From contig NZ_CP047943.1 of the NCBI RefSeq assembly GCF_014279595.1, positions 2,478,422 to 2,542,421 on the forward strand: a stretch of 64,000 nt of DNA, given 5' to 3'. The position numbers and the translations under genes were made by a program. The notes beneath the pieces were generated by a model. The model worked only from the letters and a program-made list of their open reading frames with translations. It was not told the DNA's origin and ran no database searches. Source of the DNA: Synechococcus sp. RS9909 (lineage in GTDB: Bacteria > Cyanobacteriota > Cyanobacteriia > PCC-6307 > Cyanobiaceae). Of this stretch, positions 29,939 through 41,978 are shown piece by piece; positions within the stretch are counted from its first letter, which is position 1; each line of letters opens with the position of its first letter.

Positions 29939-31069
29939 TTGACCACAAGCGAACGATCGACCGGCGTCAGCCGGAGTCGCGCCGGTGCCGGCAACGACCT
30001 GTTGCGCCTGTATCTCCAGGACATCGGCCGGGTGAACCTGCTCAGCAATGAGGAGGAGGTGCTGCTGGCCCGGCAGGTGCAACGCCGGGAGCAGCTCCTG
30101 CGACAGGAGCGGGAGCTGGCTGAAGCGCATCCGGTTCTGCGCCGTTTGCTGGAGCTGGAGGAACTGCAGCAGCGGGAAGCCAATCACCACTGCCACTGGC
30201 CGACCCGCCAGGAATGGGCCCGGGCGGCAGGGATGAGCGTGGCCGAACTCCAGACGATCCTGAACGAGGGCTACGGCACCTGGAGCCGCCTGATCGAGCT
30301 GGAGCCATGCACGTTGAAAGCCCAGCTGCGCGATGGACGCCGCGCGCGCGACCGGATGATCGCTGCCAACCTGCGCCTGGTGGTGACGGTGGCGAAGAAG
30401 TATCAGCAGCGGGGTCTGGAACTCCTGGATCTGGTGCAGGAGGGCACGCTGGGCCTGGAGCGCGCGGTGGAGAAATTTGATCCCACCCGCGGTTTCCGCT
30501 TCAGCACCTACGCCTACTGGTGGATTCGCCAGGGCATCACCCGGGCGATTGCCACCCAGAGCCGCACGATCCGCCTGCCGGTGCATGTGACGGAGAAGCT
30601 CAACAGGATCAAACGGGTGCAGCAGGAAATCGCCAGTCAGGAGGGCCGGATCGCCACCCTCACCGACCTGGCCCAGAAGCTGGGGCTCAGCGAGGAGACC
30701 GTGCGCCTCACCCTGATGCGTGTGCCCCGCTCCGTGTCTCTGGAGCTGCGGGTGGGCAAGGAACAGGACACCCAGCTCGGTGATCTGCTGGAAGACGGCA
30801 AGGCGACCCCGGAGCAGGAACTGACCCGCGATGCCCTGCATCACGATCTAGAGCACCTGCTCGATGAACTCACCGATCGGGAAGCGGCGGTGATCCGGCT
30901 GCGCTTCGGGCTGGACAACGACACCCCCTGCACCCTGGCGCAAATCGGTGAAACGATGGCCCTCTCGCGCGAGCGGGTGCGACAGATCGAGACCCGGGCC
31001 CTGCTCAAACTGCGCCAGCCCCAGCGGCGCTGCAAGGTGCGCGATTACATCCAGGGTCTGGATTCCTGA
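29939..31069 (+). CDS. Sigma-70 family RNA polymerase sigma factor (cyanobacterial group 2-like)
   Basis: This 376-residue factor begins at a TTG (29939). It has region 1.2 ([29 protein letters not shown]) and regions 2.1-2.4 ([53 protein letters not shown]). Region 3 and regions 4.1-4.2 ([42 protein letters not shown]) follow. The promoter-reading regions are close to the primary factor, so it should see -10/-35 type promoters. The absence of the long acidic region 1.1 points to a group 2 alternative factor rather than the primary sigma. Such factors usually handle stress or stationary phase. Confidence 0.93.
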   Translation: MTTSERSTGVSRSRAGAGNDLLRLYLQDIGRVNLLSNEEEVLLARQVQRREQLLRQERELAEAHPVLRRLLELEELQQREANHHCHWPTRQEWARAAGMSVAELQTILNEGYGTWSRLIELEPCTLKAQLRDGRRARDRMIAANLRLVVTVAKKYQQRGLELLDLVQEGTLGLERAVEKFDPTRGFRFSTYAYWWIRQGITRAIATQSRTIRLPVHVTEKLNRIKRVQQEIASQEGRIATLTDLAQKLGLSEETVRLTLMRVPRSVSLELRVGKEQDTQLGDLLEDGKATPEQELTRDALHHDLEHLLDELTDREAAVIRLRFGLDNDTPCTLAQIGETMALSRERVRQIETRALLKLRQPQRRCKVRDYIQGLDS

Positions 31070-31119
31070 GCGGAAGCGGCCCAGCGGCGCTAACAAGTGT
31101 TCAGACCGTCGCACCTGAC

Positions 31120-31602
31120 ATGGCCAGCGCTCCCTCGATCGACATCGGCATTGCCACCAGCCAGCGTGAAGAGATTGCCGCCGGGCTCAGCCGCCTGCTG
31201 GCCGACACCTATGTGTTGTATGGCAAAACCCACGGCTTTCACTGGAACGTGACCGGGCCGATGTTCAACACGCTCCACCTGATGTTCATGGAGCAATACA
31301 CCGAGCTCTGGAACGCCCTCGACGTGATCGCCGAACGGATCCGCGCCCTCGGCGTGGTCGCTCCCCATGGCGGCAGCACCCTGGCCGGGCTGGCCTCAAT
31401 CCAGGAAGCGGATCAGCAGCCGGCAGCGCTCGCCATGGTGCGCGAACTGGTGGCAGGCCATGAAGCGGTGGCCCGCACGGCCCGCAGTGTGTTTCCCCTG
31501 GCCGATGCCGCCAGCGATGAACCCACGGCCGATCTGCTCACGCAGCGGCTGCAGATTCACGAGAAAACGGCCTGGATGCTGCGCAGCCTTCTGGAAGCGT
31601 GA
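31120..31602 (+). CDS. Dps-family ferritin-like DNA-protection protein
   Basis: This 160-residue four-helix protein matches Dps. The ferroxidase residues lie in [20 protein letters not shown] (His) and the [16 protein letters not shown] helix (Asp/Glu); the C-terminal helix ends [13 protein letters not shown]. The FHWNVTG signature is diagnostic. Dps forms a 12-mer that oxidises and stores iron using H2O2 and can bind DNA. It lies 50 bases after the sigma-factor gene. Related genomes often carry several Dps-like proteins; this looks like the FHWNVTG-type Dps, not bacterioferritin. Confidence 0.92.
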   Translation: MASAPSIDIGIATSQREEIAAGLSRLLADTYVLYGKTHGFHWNVTGPMFNTLHLMFMEQYTELWNALDVIAERIRALGVVAPHGGSTLAGLASIQEADQQPAALAMVRELVAGHEAVARTARSVFPLADAASDEPTADLLTQRLQIHEKTAWMLRSLLEA

Positions 31603-31628
31603 TCCCCAGAGGGCGCTCGGTACATTGA

Positions 31629-33853
<2,225 letters not shown>

Positions 33854-33950
33854 AAGATCTGGTCATCGACGCAGCACGCCTGGCCTCAAACGCGCGGTGA
33901 CTCGCGTCTTCCTTCGCATAAAATGATCCCGTTGACGCCGTCTATTTATT

Positions 33951-35435
33951 TTGGGCATTTTCGGACTCTCCCTTCCTGACTTGGAAATCTCGGGTGATTT
34001 CGACACTTACCGGCCCGAACAACCCATCCCTGCTGATCTCTACGGCTTGCTGCCGCAACTGCAGTGGTACGGGGGCTCAGCCTGCTTCCCCACCGCCGTC
34101 ACCAATGCCCTGGCAGGCATGGCCGCCTGGCACGAAACGCCCGAACTGCTGGTGAGCGGAACCGATCGACACAACGGCCTGCTGAACACACGGCTCGCAC
34201 TCGGCGACGCTCTGGAGACAACACCAGGAGGCACGAATTCAGACAATTACCTCTCAGGAATCCATCACTATTTCTCAGACCGGGGAGTGGCAAACGACTT
34301 TTCGGCTTCCTGGAATCCTAATTCAGGCACGCAACTCAATGTTTTCTCAGAGTTGGTGGCCGCCTTTGCTAAAGGGCCGGTAGTTTTCCATGACGATTAC
34401 ACGAGTGGAGGCGGTCACGCCCTCACAGGCATTGGCCTTGAGCTGAATGACAGCAACAACAACATGCGGATCGACCGCGGCGAAGCCTATGCGGTGATCA
34501 TCGACCCCCTCAATCCAACCAAGACTTATTCACCCGACGCAATCAATCGCGCCGGCTTAACTGAAGCCGAGGCTATCGATCTCTGGAACACCACCATTCA
34601 GGCCAGACCCAATGCTGAGCCCTTCTTGCAGAGAGTGGAAATTTACCAGGATTTTGATCGCACCGAAAACCCAGGCATTCTGACTTTCAACTACGACCAA
34701 ACAGCGATCCTCCCCTCGGCAACGATAGACATTGCCAACGGCCAGCCGCAGTTCAACACAGACGAGATCTGGTCGACAAAGGAGTTTTCAGGCGGCAAGG
34801 AAGGAAGTCTCTACGGCTTTGTTGGTCTGCAACGCAGCGAACTGCCCGACAACCTCAACAACTCGATTCAACCCACCGATCGCGAGACGGTGGTATTCAA
34901 CTTCACAAACTTCATCACGAACAATCAGGTTGCCGTTGATCTCTTCAGCTATTTCAATGAATCATCTGAGTTCTCCAACGACCTGAGCTTCTACCAAGTG
35001 GCCGACACGCAAGGGTCCGTTTTTGATCCAATCAGCGGCGCACGGCTGTCTCCTGGCGACGCTGGCTACCGTGAGGCTGCACTGGTGCTGGCGCAAATCT
35101 TTGAGGCTGCGCCGAAGCTGGCGCAAACCTTTGAGGTCAGAGACAGCAGCAACGACGACCTCAGCGGTCGCATCTCTCAGGACGCCGCCCAGATGGGCAG
35201 CTTTTCCTTCGCCATCGAAGCCCTCGATGACACGGCCCTGATCGCTCCACTCGTGACGACCTCAGCCGGTGACACCTGGACACCATTTGCTGAAGCCAAT
35301 CGCGATGGTCTCAACCATTTCCAGTGGGCAGGTGGTCTCTCCTTTCAAGTCGAGGATCAATTCGGTCTTGGCGATGGCGACTTCAATGATCTTCAGGCGG
35401 TGTTCACCCCTTTGGAGATCAACGGCATCGCCTGA
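33951..35435 (+). CDS. Papain-fold/C39-like putative cysteine-peptidase protein with C-terminal DUF4114 domain
   Basis: This 494-residue protein starts at a TTG (33951), because an in-frame stop lies just upstream. Residues 36-60 (QLQWYGGSACFPTAVTNALAGMAAW) look like the Gln-Cys face of a papain-fold peptidase: Q38, C45. The later GGGHALTGIG (H156) and VIIDPLNP (D185) would complete a Cys-His-Asp triad. A Ca2+-binding-like Asp/Asn loop occurs at 167-178. The C-terminus (GLSFQVED, FGLGDGDFNDLQAVF) matches DUF4114, seen in secreted, Ca-binding cyanobacterial proteins. No signal peptide is present, so type I secretion is possible. It is AT-richer than its neighbours, possibly acquired. Confidence 0.65.
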   Translation: MGIFGLSLPDLEISGDFDTYRPEQPIPADLYGLLPQLQWYGGSACFPTAVTNALAGMAAWHETPELLVSGTDRHNGLLNTRLALGDALETTPGGTNSDNYLSGIHHYFSDRGVANDFSASWNPNSGTQLNVFSELVAAFAKGPVVFHDDYTSGGGHALTGIGLELNDSNNNMRIDRGEAYAVIIDPLNPTKTYSPDAINRAGLTEAEAIDLWNTTIQARPNAEPFLQRVEIYQDFDRTENPGILTFNYDQTAILPSATIDIANGQPQFNTDEIWSTKEFSGGKEGSLYGFVGLQRSELPDNLNNSIQPTDRETVVFNFTNFITNNQVAVDLFSYFNESSEFSNDLSFYQVADTQGSVFDPISGARLSPGDAGYREAALVLAQIFEAAPKLAQTFEVRDSSNDDLSGRISQDAAQMGSFSFAIEALDDTALIAPLVTTSAGDTWTPFAEANRDGLNHFQWAGGLSFQVEDQFGLGDGDFNDLQAVFTPLEINGIA

Positions 35436-35455
35436 ACGACCTCAGCTGACCCCGA

Positions 35456-36013
35456 TCACAGCTGCACCGCTGGCTGCTGGAGGGTCTCGGCCTTCCAGAG
35501 GCGCCAGCGCAGGGCGAGGTTGGCGGGCAGATCCACCACGATCGGCCAGGAGGCGTTGTAAGGCACCAGATCGGGCTGCTTGCCGAGGGAGAGAAAGGAA
35601 GGCTCGGGCTTCTGATCCGGCGGGCAGGCCTTACGGGTGCTGACGACCATCACAGGGCCTTTCACTTCAAACAGGGCCCGTCCCGACGCCTGCGGCAGGC
35701 GGCGCATCGTCAGACCAGGCCCCGACAGACGCTGCAGGTTGCAATCCAGCATCACCTCCCGGCCCACGATCAGCTGGATGCGCCAATCGATCGGGTTGGC
35801 AGAAATCCTCGGATCCGAGCTCTTCGGCAGCAGGCCGGAGGGCTGGATCACCCACCGCTTCAGACCGGGGGCCGGCGCAGGATACCCACTCAGATCGAGG
35901 CGGGGGATCGCCTTTGCAGGTGGTGCCATGGCTGCCGCAGCGGCAGCCAGCAGGGCCAGACCCTGCAAACCCACACGCTTTGCGCTTGATGCGTGGAAGC
36001 AACGTCTGGCCAT
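35456..36013 (-). CDS. Ecotin-like periplasmic serine-protease inhibitor
   Basis: The protein is 185 residues from the ATG at 36013. A signal peptide ([17 protein letters not shown], with likely cleavage near AKA) exports it. The mature part matches ecotin: [27 protein letters not shown], then STRKACPP in the reactive loop, and [26 protein letters not shown]91 and C130 match the ecotin disulfide. By alignment the reactive-site P1 residue is R127, where E. coli ecotin has Met, suggesting inhibition of trypsin-like proteases. It lies 27 bases upstream of the divergent queC. Confidence 0.88.
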   Translation of the reverse strand: MARRCFHASSAKRVGLQGLALLAAAAAAMAPPAKAIPRLDLSGYPAPAPGLKRWVIQPSGLLPKSSDPRISANPIDWRIQLIVGREVMLDCNLQRLSGPGLTMRRLPQASGRALFEVKGPVMVVSTRKACPPDQKPEPSFLSLGKQPDLVPYNASWPIVVDLPANLALRWRLWKAETLQQPAVQL

Positions 36014-36040
36014 GACCCCTGCGGCAACAGAATGCCAAGC

Positions 36041-36721
36041 ATGACCGATTCCATCGCGATTGCCCTCCTCTCGGGCGGGCTTGATTCCGCCACCGCCGCC
36101 GCCCTGGCCATCGAAGCCGGGCAAAGGGTGATCGGCCTCTCCTTCGACTACGGCCAGCGCCATCGCCGGGAGCTGGAGGCCGCCCGCCATCTGGCCAACA
36201 GCCTCGGCCTGGAGGAACACCACACGCTCGCCGTCAACCTGGCCAGCTGGGGTGGCTCCTCACTGACCGACCGCCGCCAGGAGCTGCCCATAGAGGGGGT
36301 GCAGCAGGGTGTGATTCCCTCCACCTATGTGCCTGGGCGAAACACCGTGTTCATCGCCATCGGCCTCAGCCTGGCCGAAACCCGTGGGGCTGATCAGCTT
36401 GTGCTGGGCGTGAATGCCGTGGATTACTCCGGTTACCCCGACTGCCGACCCGACTATCTGGCCGCTTTTCAAACCCTGGCCAATCTGAGCAGTCGCGCTG
36501 GGCTGGAAGGTCGGGGTCCACGACTCTGGGCACCGCTGGTGGAATGGAGCAAACAGCGGATCGTGGAGGAGGCGCTGAGGTTGGGGGTGCCCATTGAGCA
36601 GACCTGGAGTTGCTATAGCGGCGGCGCCGTGGCCTGCGGAGTGTGCGACAGCTGCCGGATCCGTGATGAGGCCCTGAGGGCCGCCGGACGTCCCGATCTC
36701 TGCAGCCCTGGCACACCATGA
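36041..36721 (+). CDS. queC: 7-cyano-7-deazaguanine synthase QueC
   Basis: This 226-residue protein has the PP-loop ATP-pyrophosphatase motif ([16 protein letters not shown]). It also has [14 protein letters not shown], the PGRNTVF segment and a C-terminal zinc site of Cys residues ([21 protein letters not shown]). It converts 7-carboxy-7-deazaguanine, the QueE product, to preQ0 with ammonia and ATP. The ATG at 36041 gives the family-like start; the frame is open 16 codons further. It ends in an ATGA overlap with pabB. Confidence 0.95.
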   Translation: MTDSIAIALLSGGLDSATAAALAIEAGQRVIGLSFDYGQRHRRELEAARHLANSLGLEEHHTLAVNLASWGGSSLTDRRQELPIEGVQQGVIPSTYVPGRNTVFIAIGLSLAETRGADQLVLGVNAVDYSGYPDCRPDYLAAFQTLANLSSRAGLEGRGPRLWAPLVEWSKQRIVEEALRLGVPIEQTWSCYSGGAVACGVCDSCRIRDEALRAAGRPDLCSPGTP

Positions 36722-38049
36722 GCAGCGGCATGGCCAGCTGCCCCGGGTTGATCCGCAAGGCCTGTCCGTGGCTGGAGCCGGATCTGCTCGCCCAGGCCCT
36801 GGCCCGCGACCACGGCGAGGAAGGGCTGATCTGGCTCGATGGCGATGGCAGCGCGCTGGGACGCTGGCTCACCCTGGCGGTACAACCGCTGGAGCAGCAT
36901 TGTTGCCGCGGCCTTCCGGGCGATCCAGACGCCCGGAACCCGTTTGAGAGCCTGCGCAGGCTGCCCCCGGGCCACTGGACCGGCTGGCTCAGCTACGACG
37001 CGGCCGCCTGGCTCGAACCGGGCCAACCCTGGCGACCCGATGCGATGGCCAGCCTCTGGATCGCCCGGCACGACCCGGTGCTGCGCTTCGATCTGCAGCA
37101 ACAGGAGCTGTGGCTGGAGGGCCTCGATCCCGTTCGTCATGGCGCCATGGCGCACTGGCTGGAGAGCCTGCCTCGCTCCGCTGCATCAGCCCAGGCCCCC
37201 GTCCCCGCCCACAGCCCCTGGCAACACCACAGCGATCGCCGTGGCTTCATGGCCGGGGTGCAACACATCCGCGAACTGATCAGCGCCGGCGATCTGTTTC
37301 AGGCCAATCTCACCACCTGCAGCAGCACGCAACTGCTGGAGCCGATCAGCAACCTGGCCCTGTTCACACGCCTGCGCCAGCGCTGCCCCGCCCCCTTTGC
37401 TGGCCTGGTGGTGGGGGCGGGCGACGCCGCCGGTGAGGCGATTCTGTCGACATCACCCGAGCGGTTCCTCTGCGTGGGGCCCGACGGTTGGGTGGAGACC
37501 CGCCCGATCAAAGGCACCCGGCCCAGGCATCCCGATCCGGAACGGGATGCGGATCTGGCGGCGGAGCTGATCTGCAGCAGCAAGGACCGGGCCGAGAACG
37601 TGATGATCGTGGACCTGCTGCGCAACGACCTCGGCCGGGTGTGCCGACCGGGGTCGGTGCAGGTGCCGCAACTGGTGGGGCTGGAGAGCTACGCGCGCGT
37701 GCATCACCTCACCTCCGTGGTCACCGGTCAACTCCAGGACGGCGCCGACTGGGTGGATCTGCTGGAAGCCTGCTGGCCGGGCGGCTCGATCAGTGGCGCC
37801 CCGAAACTGCGCGCCTGCCAGCGCCTCGGCGAACTGGAGCCGGTGGGGCGCGGTCCTTACTGCGGTTCGCTGCTGCGCCTCGATTGGGATGGTCGCCTCG
37901 ACAGCAACATCCTCATCCGCACCGTGTTGCGCCGCCGCGACCAGCTCCGGGTGCATGCCGGATGCGGCATCGTTGCCGATTCCGATCCAGCCACAGAAGC
38001 CGACGAACTGGATTGGAAGCTGCTGCCCCTGCTGGAGGCCCTGGCATGA
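36718..38049 (+). CDS. pabB: Aminodeoxychorismate synthase component I (PabB)
   Basis: This 443-residue chorismate-binding enzyme has [21 protein letters not shown] and [14 protein letters not shown] in its C-terminal half. The sequence [11 protein letters not shown] places Lys265 in PIKGT; this Lys marks PabB, whereas TrpE has Ala. It converts chorismate plus ammonia from PabA to 4-amino-4-deoxychorismate, for folate. Translation is coupled on both sides: its ATG overlaps the queC stop and its stop overlaps the pabC start. PabA is not visible here. Confidence 0.92.
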   Translation: MSSGMASCPGLIRKACPWLEPDLLAQALARDHGEEGLIWLDGDGSALGRWLTLAVQPLEQHCCRGLPGDPDARNPFESLRRLPPGHWTGWLSYDAAAWLEPGQPWRPDAMASLWIARHDPVLRFDLQQQELWLEGLDPVRHGAMAHWLESLPRSAASAQAPVPAHSPWQHHSDRRGFMAGVQHIRELISAGDLFQANLTTCSSTQLLEPISNLALFTRLRQRCPAPFAGLVVGAGDAAGEAILSTSPERFLCVGPDGWVETRPIKGTRPRHPDPERDADLAAELICSSKDRAENVMIVDLLRNDLGRVCRPGSVQVPQLVGLESYARVHHLTSVVTGQLQDGADWVDLLEACWPGGSISGAPKLRACQRLGELEPVGRGPYCGSLLRLDWDGRLDSNILIRTVLRRRDQLRVHAGCGIVADSDPATEADELDWKLLPLLEALA

Positions 38050-38876
38050 TCAGCTGGTGCAACGGCGCCTGGGGCAGCGACCAGGAGCTGATGCTGCCCC
38101 TCAGCGACCGGGGCCTGCAGCTGGCGGACGGCCTGTTTGAAACGGTGCTCGTGCAGGGCGGCCGCCCCAGGCTTCTGGACGCGCACCTGCAGCGCTGGCA
38201 CACCAGTGCCGCCCAGCTCGGCATGGCGGCACCCCCGAAGGCGGAATGGCTGAAGGGCCTGATCGCAGAAGCGATGGCCCGCAGCGGCATCGGCAGCGGC
38301 TGCGGCGCCCTGCGGCTCAACTGGAGCCGAGGGGATGGCCCGGAACGCGGCATCGACCTCCCGCAAGGCGATCCCTCAGCCGACTCCCACCGCTTCTGGT
38401 TGAGCCTGCACCCCCACACACCACACTTCAGCGCCGTGGCCGCCTGGATCAGTCGCCATGAACGCCGGAACGCCTCCAGCCGCTTGAGCCGCTGCAAAAG
38501 CTTCGCCTACGACCAGGCGATCCAGGCGCGGCGAGAAGCTCAGCAGCAGGGTGCCGATGAGGCCCTGCTGCTGAGCACCTCAGGAGAGCTCTGCTGCGGC
38601 AGCACGGCCAATCTGCTGGTGAAACGTGGGGAAGCCTGGTGGACGCCACCCCTCAGCAGCGGCTGTTTGCCGGGGGTAATGCGCGGCCGGGCACTGGCGC
38701 TGGGCCTTGCGCGCGAACAACGCCTGGACCCCCAGCCCGATCCCAACGACGCCTGGCTGCTGATCAACAGCCTGGGCTGCCGCCCCCTGCGCAGCGTGGA
38801 TGGCCAGCCCCTGAACGCCCAGGTGGATGCGCGCGCCCTCTGGACCAGGCTTCTCGATCAGGGCGATCAGGGATGA
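38046..38876 (+). CDS. pabC: Class IV aminotransferase, 4-amino-4-deoxychorismate lyase (PabC-like)
   Basis: This 276-residue PLP enzyme starts [33 protein letters not shown]. The PLP Lys lies in RCKSFAYDQAIQ, and the later EALLLSTSGELCCGSTANL is the family phosphate-binding segment. It follows pabB with an ATGA overlap, so the pair makes p-aminobenzoate for folate. D-amino-acid or branched-chain aminotransferases share the fold, but the neighbour favours ADC lyase. Confidence 0.9.
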   Translation: MISWCNGAWGSDQELMLPLSDRGLQLADGLFETVLVQGGRPRLLDAHLQRWHTSAAQLGMAAPPKAEWLKGLIAEAMARSGIGSGCGALRLNWSRGDGPERGIDLPQGDPSADSHRFWLSLHPHTPHFSAVAAWISRHERRNASSRLSRCKSFAYDQAIQARREAQQQGADEALLLSTSGELCCGSTANLLVKRGEAWWTPPLSSGCLPGVMRGRALALGLAREQRLDPQPDPNDAWLLINSLGCRPLRSVDGQPLNAQVDARALWTRLLDQGDQG

Positions 38877-38931
38877 CCCTGTGGCGCGATCCGCCAGTTC
38901 TGTCAATCCTGGGAGGACACCAACGACAGCC

Positions 38932-40494
38932 ATGGAACTGAAGCGGGATCTGGGGGTCAGCACCCTCATCCTGGCGGTGGTGACCAGCACGATCGGATCG
39001 GGCTGGCTCTTCGCGCCGTATTTCTCCGCCCGCAGCGCCGGGCCAGCCAGTTTGGTGGCCTGGGTCGCCGGTGGCGCCATGGCCTTCGTGCTGGCCCTGG
39101 TGTTCGCCGAACTCGGCGCCCTGGTCAACAGCTCCGGTGCCCTGGCCCAGATCCCCATGCTCAGCCATGGCCGCCTTTCCGGCTTCATCGGCGGCTGGAG
39201 CGCCTGGATCTCCTATGTGTCCCTCCCCACGATCGAAGTGCTCGCCCTGCTCCAGTACCTGGCCAGCAGCCTGCCCTGGCTCACCCGCGACCAGGGAACC
39301 CTGCAGGTGCTCAGCGGCGCCGGTCAACTGGTGGCTGTGGTTCTGCTGGTGCTGTTCACCTGGATCAACCTGGCCGGCGTCAGCCGACTCGCCCACTGGA
39401 TCGACAGCCTCACGATCTGGAAACTGATCGTGCCGGTGCTGGTGTCGGTGACCCTGATGCTGCTCTCGGGCCACTGGGGCAATCTGGGCGTGAAAGTGAC
39501 GATGGGGCAAGGTGCCCTGGTGGATGCGATCGGCAGCGGCGGCATTCTCTTCAGCCTGCTGGGCTTCCGTACGGCGATGGATCTGGCCGGCGAAGCGCGC
39601 CGCCCCCAGCGCGATGTGCCCCTGGCGATGGGGGTTGGCCTCGGCCTGTGCCTGGTGATCTACCTGATCCTGCAACTGGCCTTCCTCGTGAGCGTGCCCC
39701 AGGCCGATCTCCAGAGCGGCTGGACCGCACTGACCCTCACGGCCCATGGCGGCCCGATGGTGGCCCTCGCCCTCGGACTGGGCCTGGGCTGGGTGGCCAC
39801 CCTGCTGCTGATCGATGCGGTGATCTCACCGGGAGCCACGGCCCTCACCTATGTGGGGGTGTCGGCGCGGGTGAGCTGGATGATGGGGGAGTGCGGCCTG
39901 TTGCCGAAAGGACTTGGACGGCTCAACAGCCGCGGCGTTCCCCACTGGGCTCTGATCAGCAGCCTGGTGGTGGGCTCCGCCCTGCTCTGGATCGGGCCGA
40001 GCTGGCAGACCGTGGTGAGCTTTCTCACCTCCACCCTGGTGATCGCCCTGGCCATGGGTCCCGTCAGCCTGCTGGCCCTGCGCCGGCAGCTACCGGCGGA
40101 ACAGCGACCGTTCCGGATTCCCCAGGCCACCCTGCTGTGCAGCATCGCCTTTGTGATGGCGACCTGGGCCACCAGCTGGTGCGGTCGCCAGGCGCTCGAA
40201 GGCGCGGTGACCGTGATCCTGATCCCCACCCTGATCTATGCGGTGAACCGCTGGCGCCAGCACCAACCGATCGACCTGCGCTCCGGCCTGTGGTGGGCCC
40301 TCTATCTGGGGGTGCTGCTACTCGACATGGAGCTCTTCAGCAATGGGCAGCCGCTGGAACTCCCGGCACTGATGCACATGCTCGTGCTGGCAGGCCTGGC
40401 GCTGCTGATCCTGCCCCTGGCGGTGAACAGCGCTCTGCCCGAGATCTCGCGCCATGCCCTCACCAACCTGGGACAAGCCGAGCACGCACCCTGA
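38932..40494 (+). CDS. APC-superfamily amino-acid permease
   Basis: This 520-residue integral membrane protein has about 12 helices. It begins with the unwound TM1 signature (STLILAVVTSTIGSGWLFAP), then AGGAMAFVLALVFAELGALVNSSG. Internal repeats follow, with GGILFSLLGFRTAMDLAGEARRPQRDVPLAMGVGL in the TM6 region. It would import an amino acid or amine by proton or sodium coupling; the substrate is unknown. The ATG at 38932 is used, with GGGAGGA about 20 bases ahead; upstream in-frame codons are not hydrophobic. Confidence 0.88.
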   Translation: MELKRDLGVSTLILAVVTSTIGSGWLFAPYFSARSAGPASLVAWVAGGAMAFVLALVFAELGALVNSSGALAQIPMLSHGRLSGFIGGWSAWISYVSLPTIEVLALLQYLASSLPWLTRDQGTLQVLSGAGQLVAVVLLVLFTWINLAGVSRLAHWIDSLTIWKLIVPVLVSVTLMLLSGHWGNLGVKVTMGQGALVDAIGSGGILFSLLGFRTAMDLAGEARRPQRDVPLAMGVGLGLCLVIYLILQLAFLVSVPQADLQSGWTALTLTAHGGPMVALALGLGLGWVATLLLIDAVISPGATALTYVGVSARVSWMMGECGLLPKGLGRLNSRGVPHWALISSLVVGSALLWIGPSWQTVVSFLTSTLVIALAMGPVSLLALRRQLPAEQRPFRIPQATLLCSIAFVMATWATSWCGRQALEGAVTVILIPTLIYAVNRWRQHQPIDLRSGLWWALYLGVLLLDMELFSNGQPLELPALMHMLVLAGLALLILPLAVNSALPEISRHALTNLGQAEHAP

Positions 40495-40506
40495 TCCTCA
40501 AGACTG

Positions 40507-41250
40507 ATGATCCGCCGCCGCAACGGTTTGCGACTGGATCGACGCACCTTTCTGCTCGGGGCCGGCCTCAGCGGCATCGGCCTGTTGGGGCCAGGGCGCC
40601 CCGCCTCGGCCCAGGCGGCCGCGCCGGCCTCACCGCGCAGCTGCCGGCCCGCCGACCCACTCCAGGCCCTGCGCGACGGCAACGCCCGCTTCGCCGCCGC
40701 CTGGCAGCAGGCAGACCAGGCCCGCAGCGCCGACGCCCGCGCCCAGCGGATGGCCGCACTCTGGAGTGGGCACTGTTTCGTACCGGCCAGCGTGCTGACA
40801 CAGGGCCAGGCCCCCTGGGCCACCGTGCTCACCTGCGCCGACTCACGCGTGGCCCCGGAATGGATCTTTGATGCCGCCCCCGCCGACCTGTTTGTGATCC
40901 GCAGTGCTGGCAACACCGCCTTCGCTGCTGCGATCGCCTCGGTGGAATTCAGCGTGCTGGAGCTGGCCACACCCCTGGTGATGGTGATGGGCCACAGCGG
41001 CTGTGGTGCCGTCACGGCAGCACGCTCAGGCGATGCCGCCACCCCGCTGCTCAAGGAGCTGCTCACGCCGATCGGCGCCGCGATCCGCCCCGATCAGGAT
41101 CTGGAAGCGGCGATCCAAGCCAATGCCCGCGAGGCGGCCAAGCAGCTCACTGCCCGCAGCACGGTGATTGAGGCTGCCGTCAACAACGGCAACCTCAGGA
41201 TCGTGGTGGGCTACTTCGACATCGGCAGCGGCACGGTGACGCTGGTCTGA
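40507..41250 (+). CDS. Beta-class carbonic anhydrase with Tat signal
   Basis: This 247-residue protein carries a twin-arginine signal (LDRRTFLLGAGLSGIGLL) ending near PASAQA, so it should be exported folded. The mature domain has the beta-CA zinc ligands: C110 with D112-R114 in CADSRV, then H163 and C166 in HSGCGAV. It would interconvert CO2 and bicarbonate outside the cytoplasm. This differs from carboxysomal CA, which carries no Tat signal. It starts 12 bases after the permease gene, and the two may be co-transcribed. Confidence 0.92.
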   Translation: MIRRRNGLRLDRRTFLLGAGLSGIGLLGPGRPASAQAAAPASPRSCRPADPLQALRDGNARFAAAWQQADQARSADARAQRMAALWSGHCFVPASVLTQGQAPWATVLTCADSRVAPEWIFDAAPADLFVIRSAGNTAFAAAIASVEFSVLELATPLVMVMGHSGCGAVTAARSGDAATPLLKELLTPIGAAIRPDQDLEAAIQANAREAAKQLTARSTVIEAAVNNGNLRIVVGYFDIGSGTVTLV

Positions 41251-41270
41251 CGCGCAGACGCGTCTGACGT

Positions 41271-41978
41271 TCACACGCAGAGGAAGCGATCCACCACCGC
41301 CTGGCTGAGTTCAGCGGTGGGGCCACTGGCGACGATGCCACCCCGTTGCATGGCGTAGTAGCGGTCGGCCTGGCGCACGAAATGCAGATGCTGCTCCACC
41401 AGGAGCACGCCGATGCCTGTTTCGGCGATGATGCGCCGCACGGCGGCCTCGATGTCTTGCACGATGTTGGGCTGAATCCCCTCGGTGGGTTCATCGAGCA
41501 ACAGCAATTTGGGGCGACCGAGCAGGGCACGGGCGATGGCCAGCTGCTGCTGCTGTCCCCCGGAGAGATCCCCACCCTTGCGCGGCAGAAACTCCCGCAG
41601 AATCGGGAACAGCTCATACACCAGGGGATCGATCCGGCGGTTGCGCGCCAGGCCACCCGGCAGGGCTTCCATGCCGAGCATCAGGTTCTCCTCCACCGTG
41701 AGCTGGGGAATAATCTCCCGCCCCTGGGGCACGTAACCAATCCCGGCCCGAGCCCGTTGGTGGGGCGACAGGCGCTGCAGGGAGCGATCTTCCAACAACA
41801 GATCACCGCTGCGGGGTTTCAGCAACCCGATCAACGACTTCAGCAAGGTGGTCTTGCCAACGCCGTTGCGTCCAATCAGGCACACCATCTCTCCGGCCCG
41901 CACCGACAGGTCTACATCCCGGAGGATATGGCTCTCGCCGTAATAGGTGTTCAGGCCCTGAATCTCCAGCAGTGTCAT
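41271..41978 (-). CDS. urtE: Urea ABC transporter ATP-binding protein UrtE
   Basis: This 235-residue ABC ATPase has Walker A (LIGRNGVGKTTLLKS), the signature (LSGGQQQQLAIARAL) and Walker B (LLLLDEPTEG), with the H-loop His in LVEQHLHF. It resembles LivF-type subunits and is the last gene of the urtABCDE order. Together with UrtD it powers UrtBC. The ATG overlaps the urtD stop by four bases. Confidence 0.93.
   Translation of the reverse strand: MTLLEIQGLNTYYGESHILRDVDLSVRAGEMVCLIGRNGVGKTTLLKSLIGLLKPRSGDLLLEDRSLQRLSPHQRARAGIGYVPQGREIIPQLTVEENLMLGMEALPGGLARNRRIDPLVYELFPILREFLPRKGGDLSGGQQQQLAIARALLGRPKLLLLDEPTEGIQPNIVQDIEAAVRRIIAETGIGVLLVEQHLHFVRQADRYYAMQRGGIVASGPTAELSQAVVDRFLCV

Noticed and set aside
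33854-33950. Terminator after queE (ACGCG and CGCGT around 33890-33908)
   Set aside because: The 5-bp stem is short and followed only by CTTCCTT; too weak to list.
39648-40871. 407-residue same-strand frame overlapping the permease and carbonic anhydrase genes
   Set aside because: It is an Arg/Pro/Gly-rich off-frame reading across two well-supported genes.
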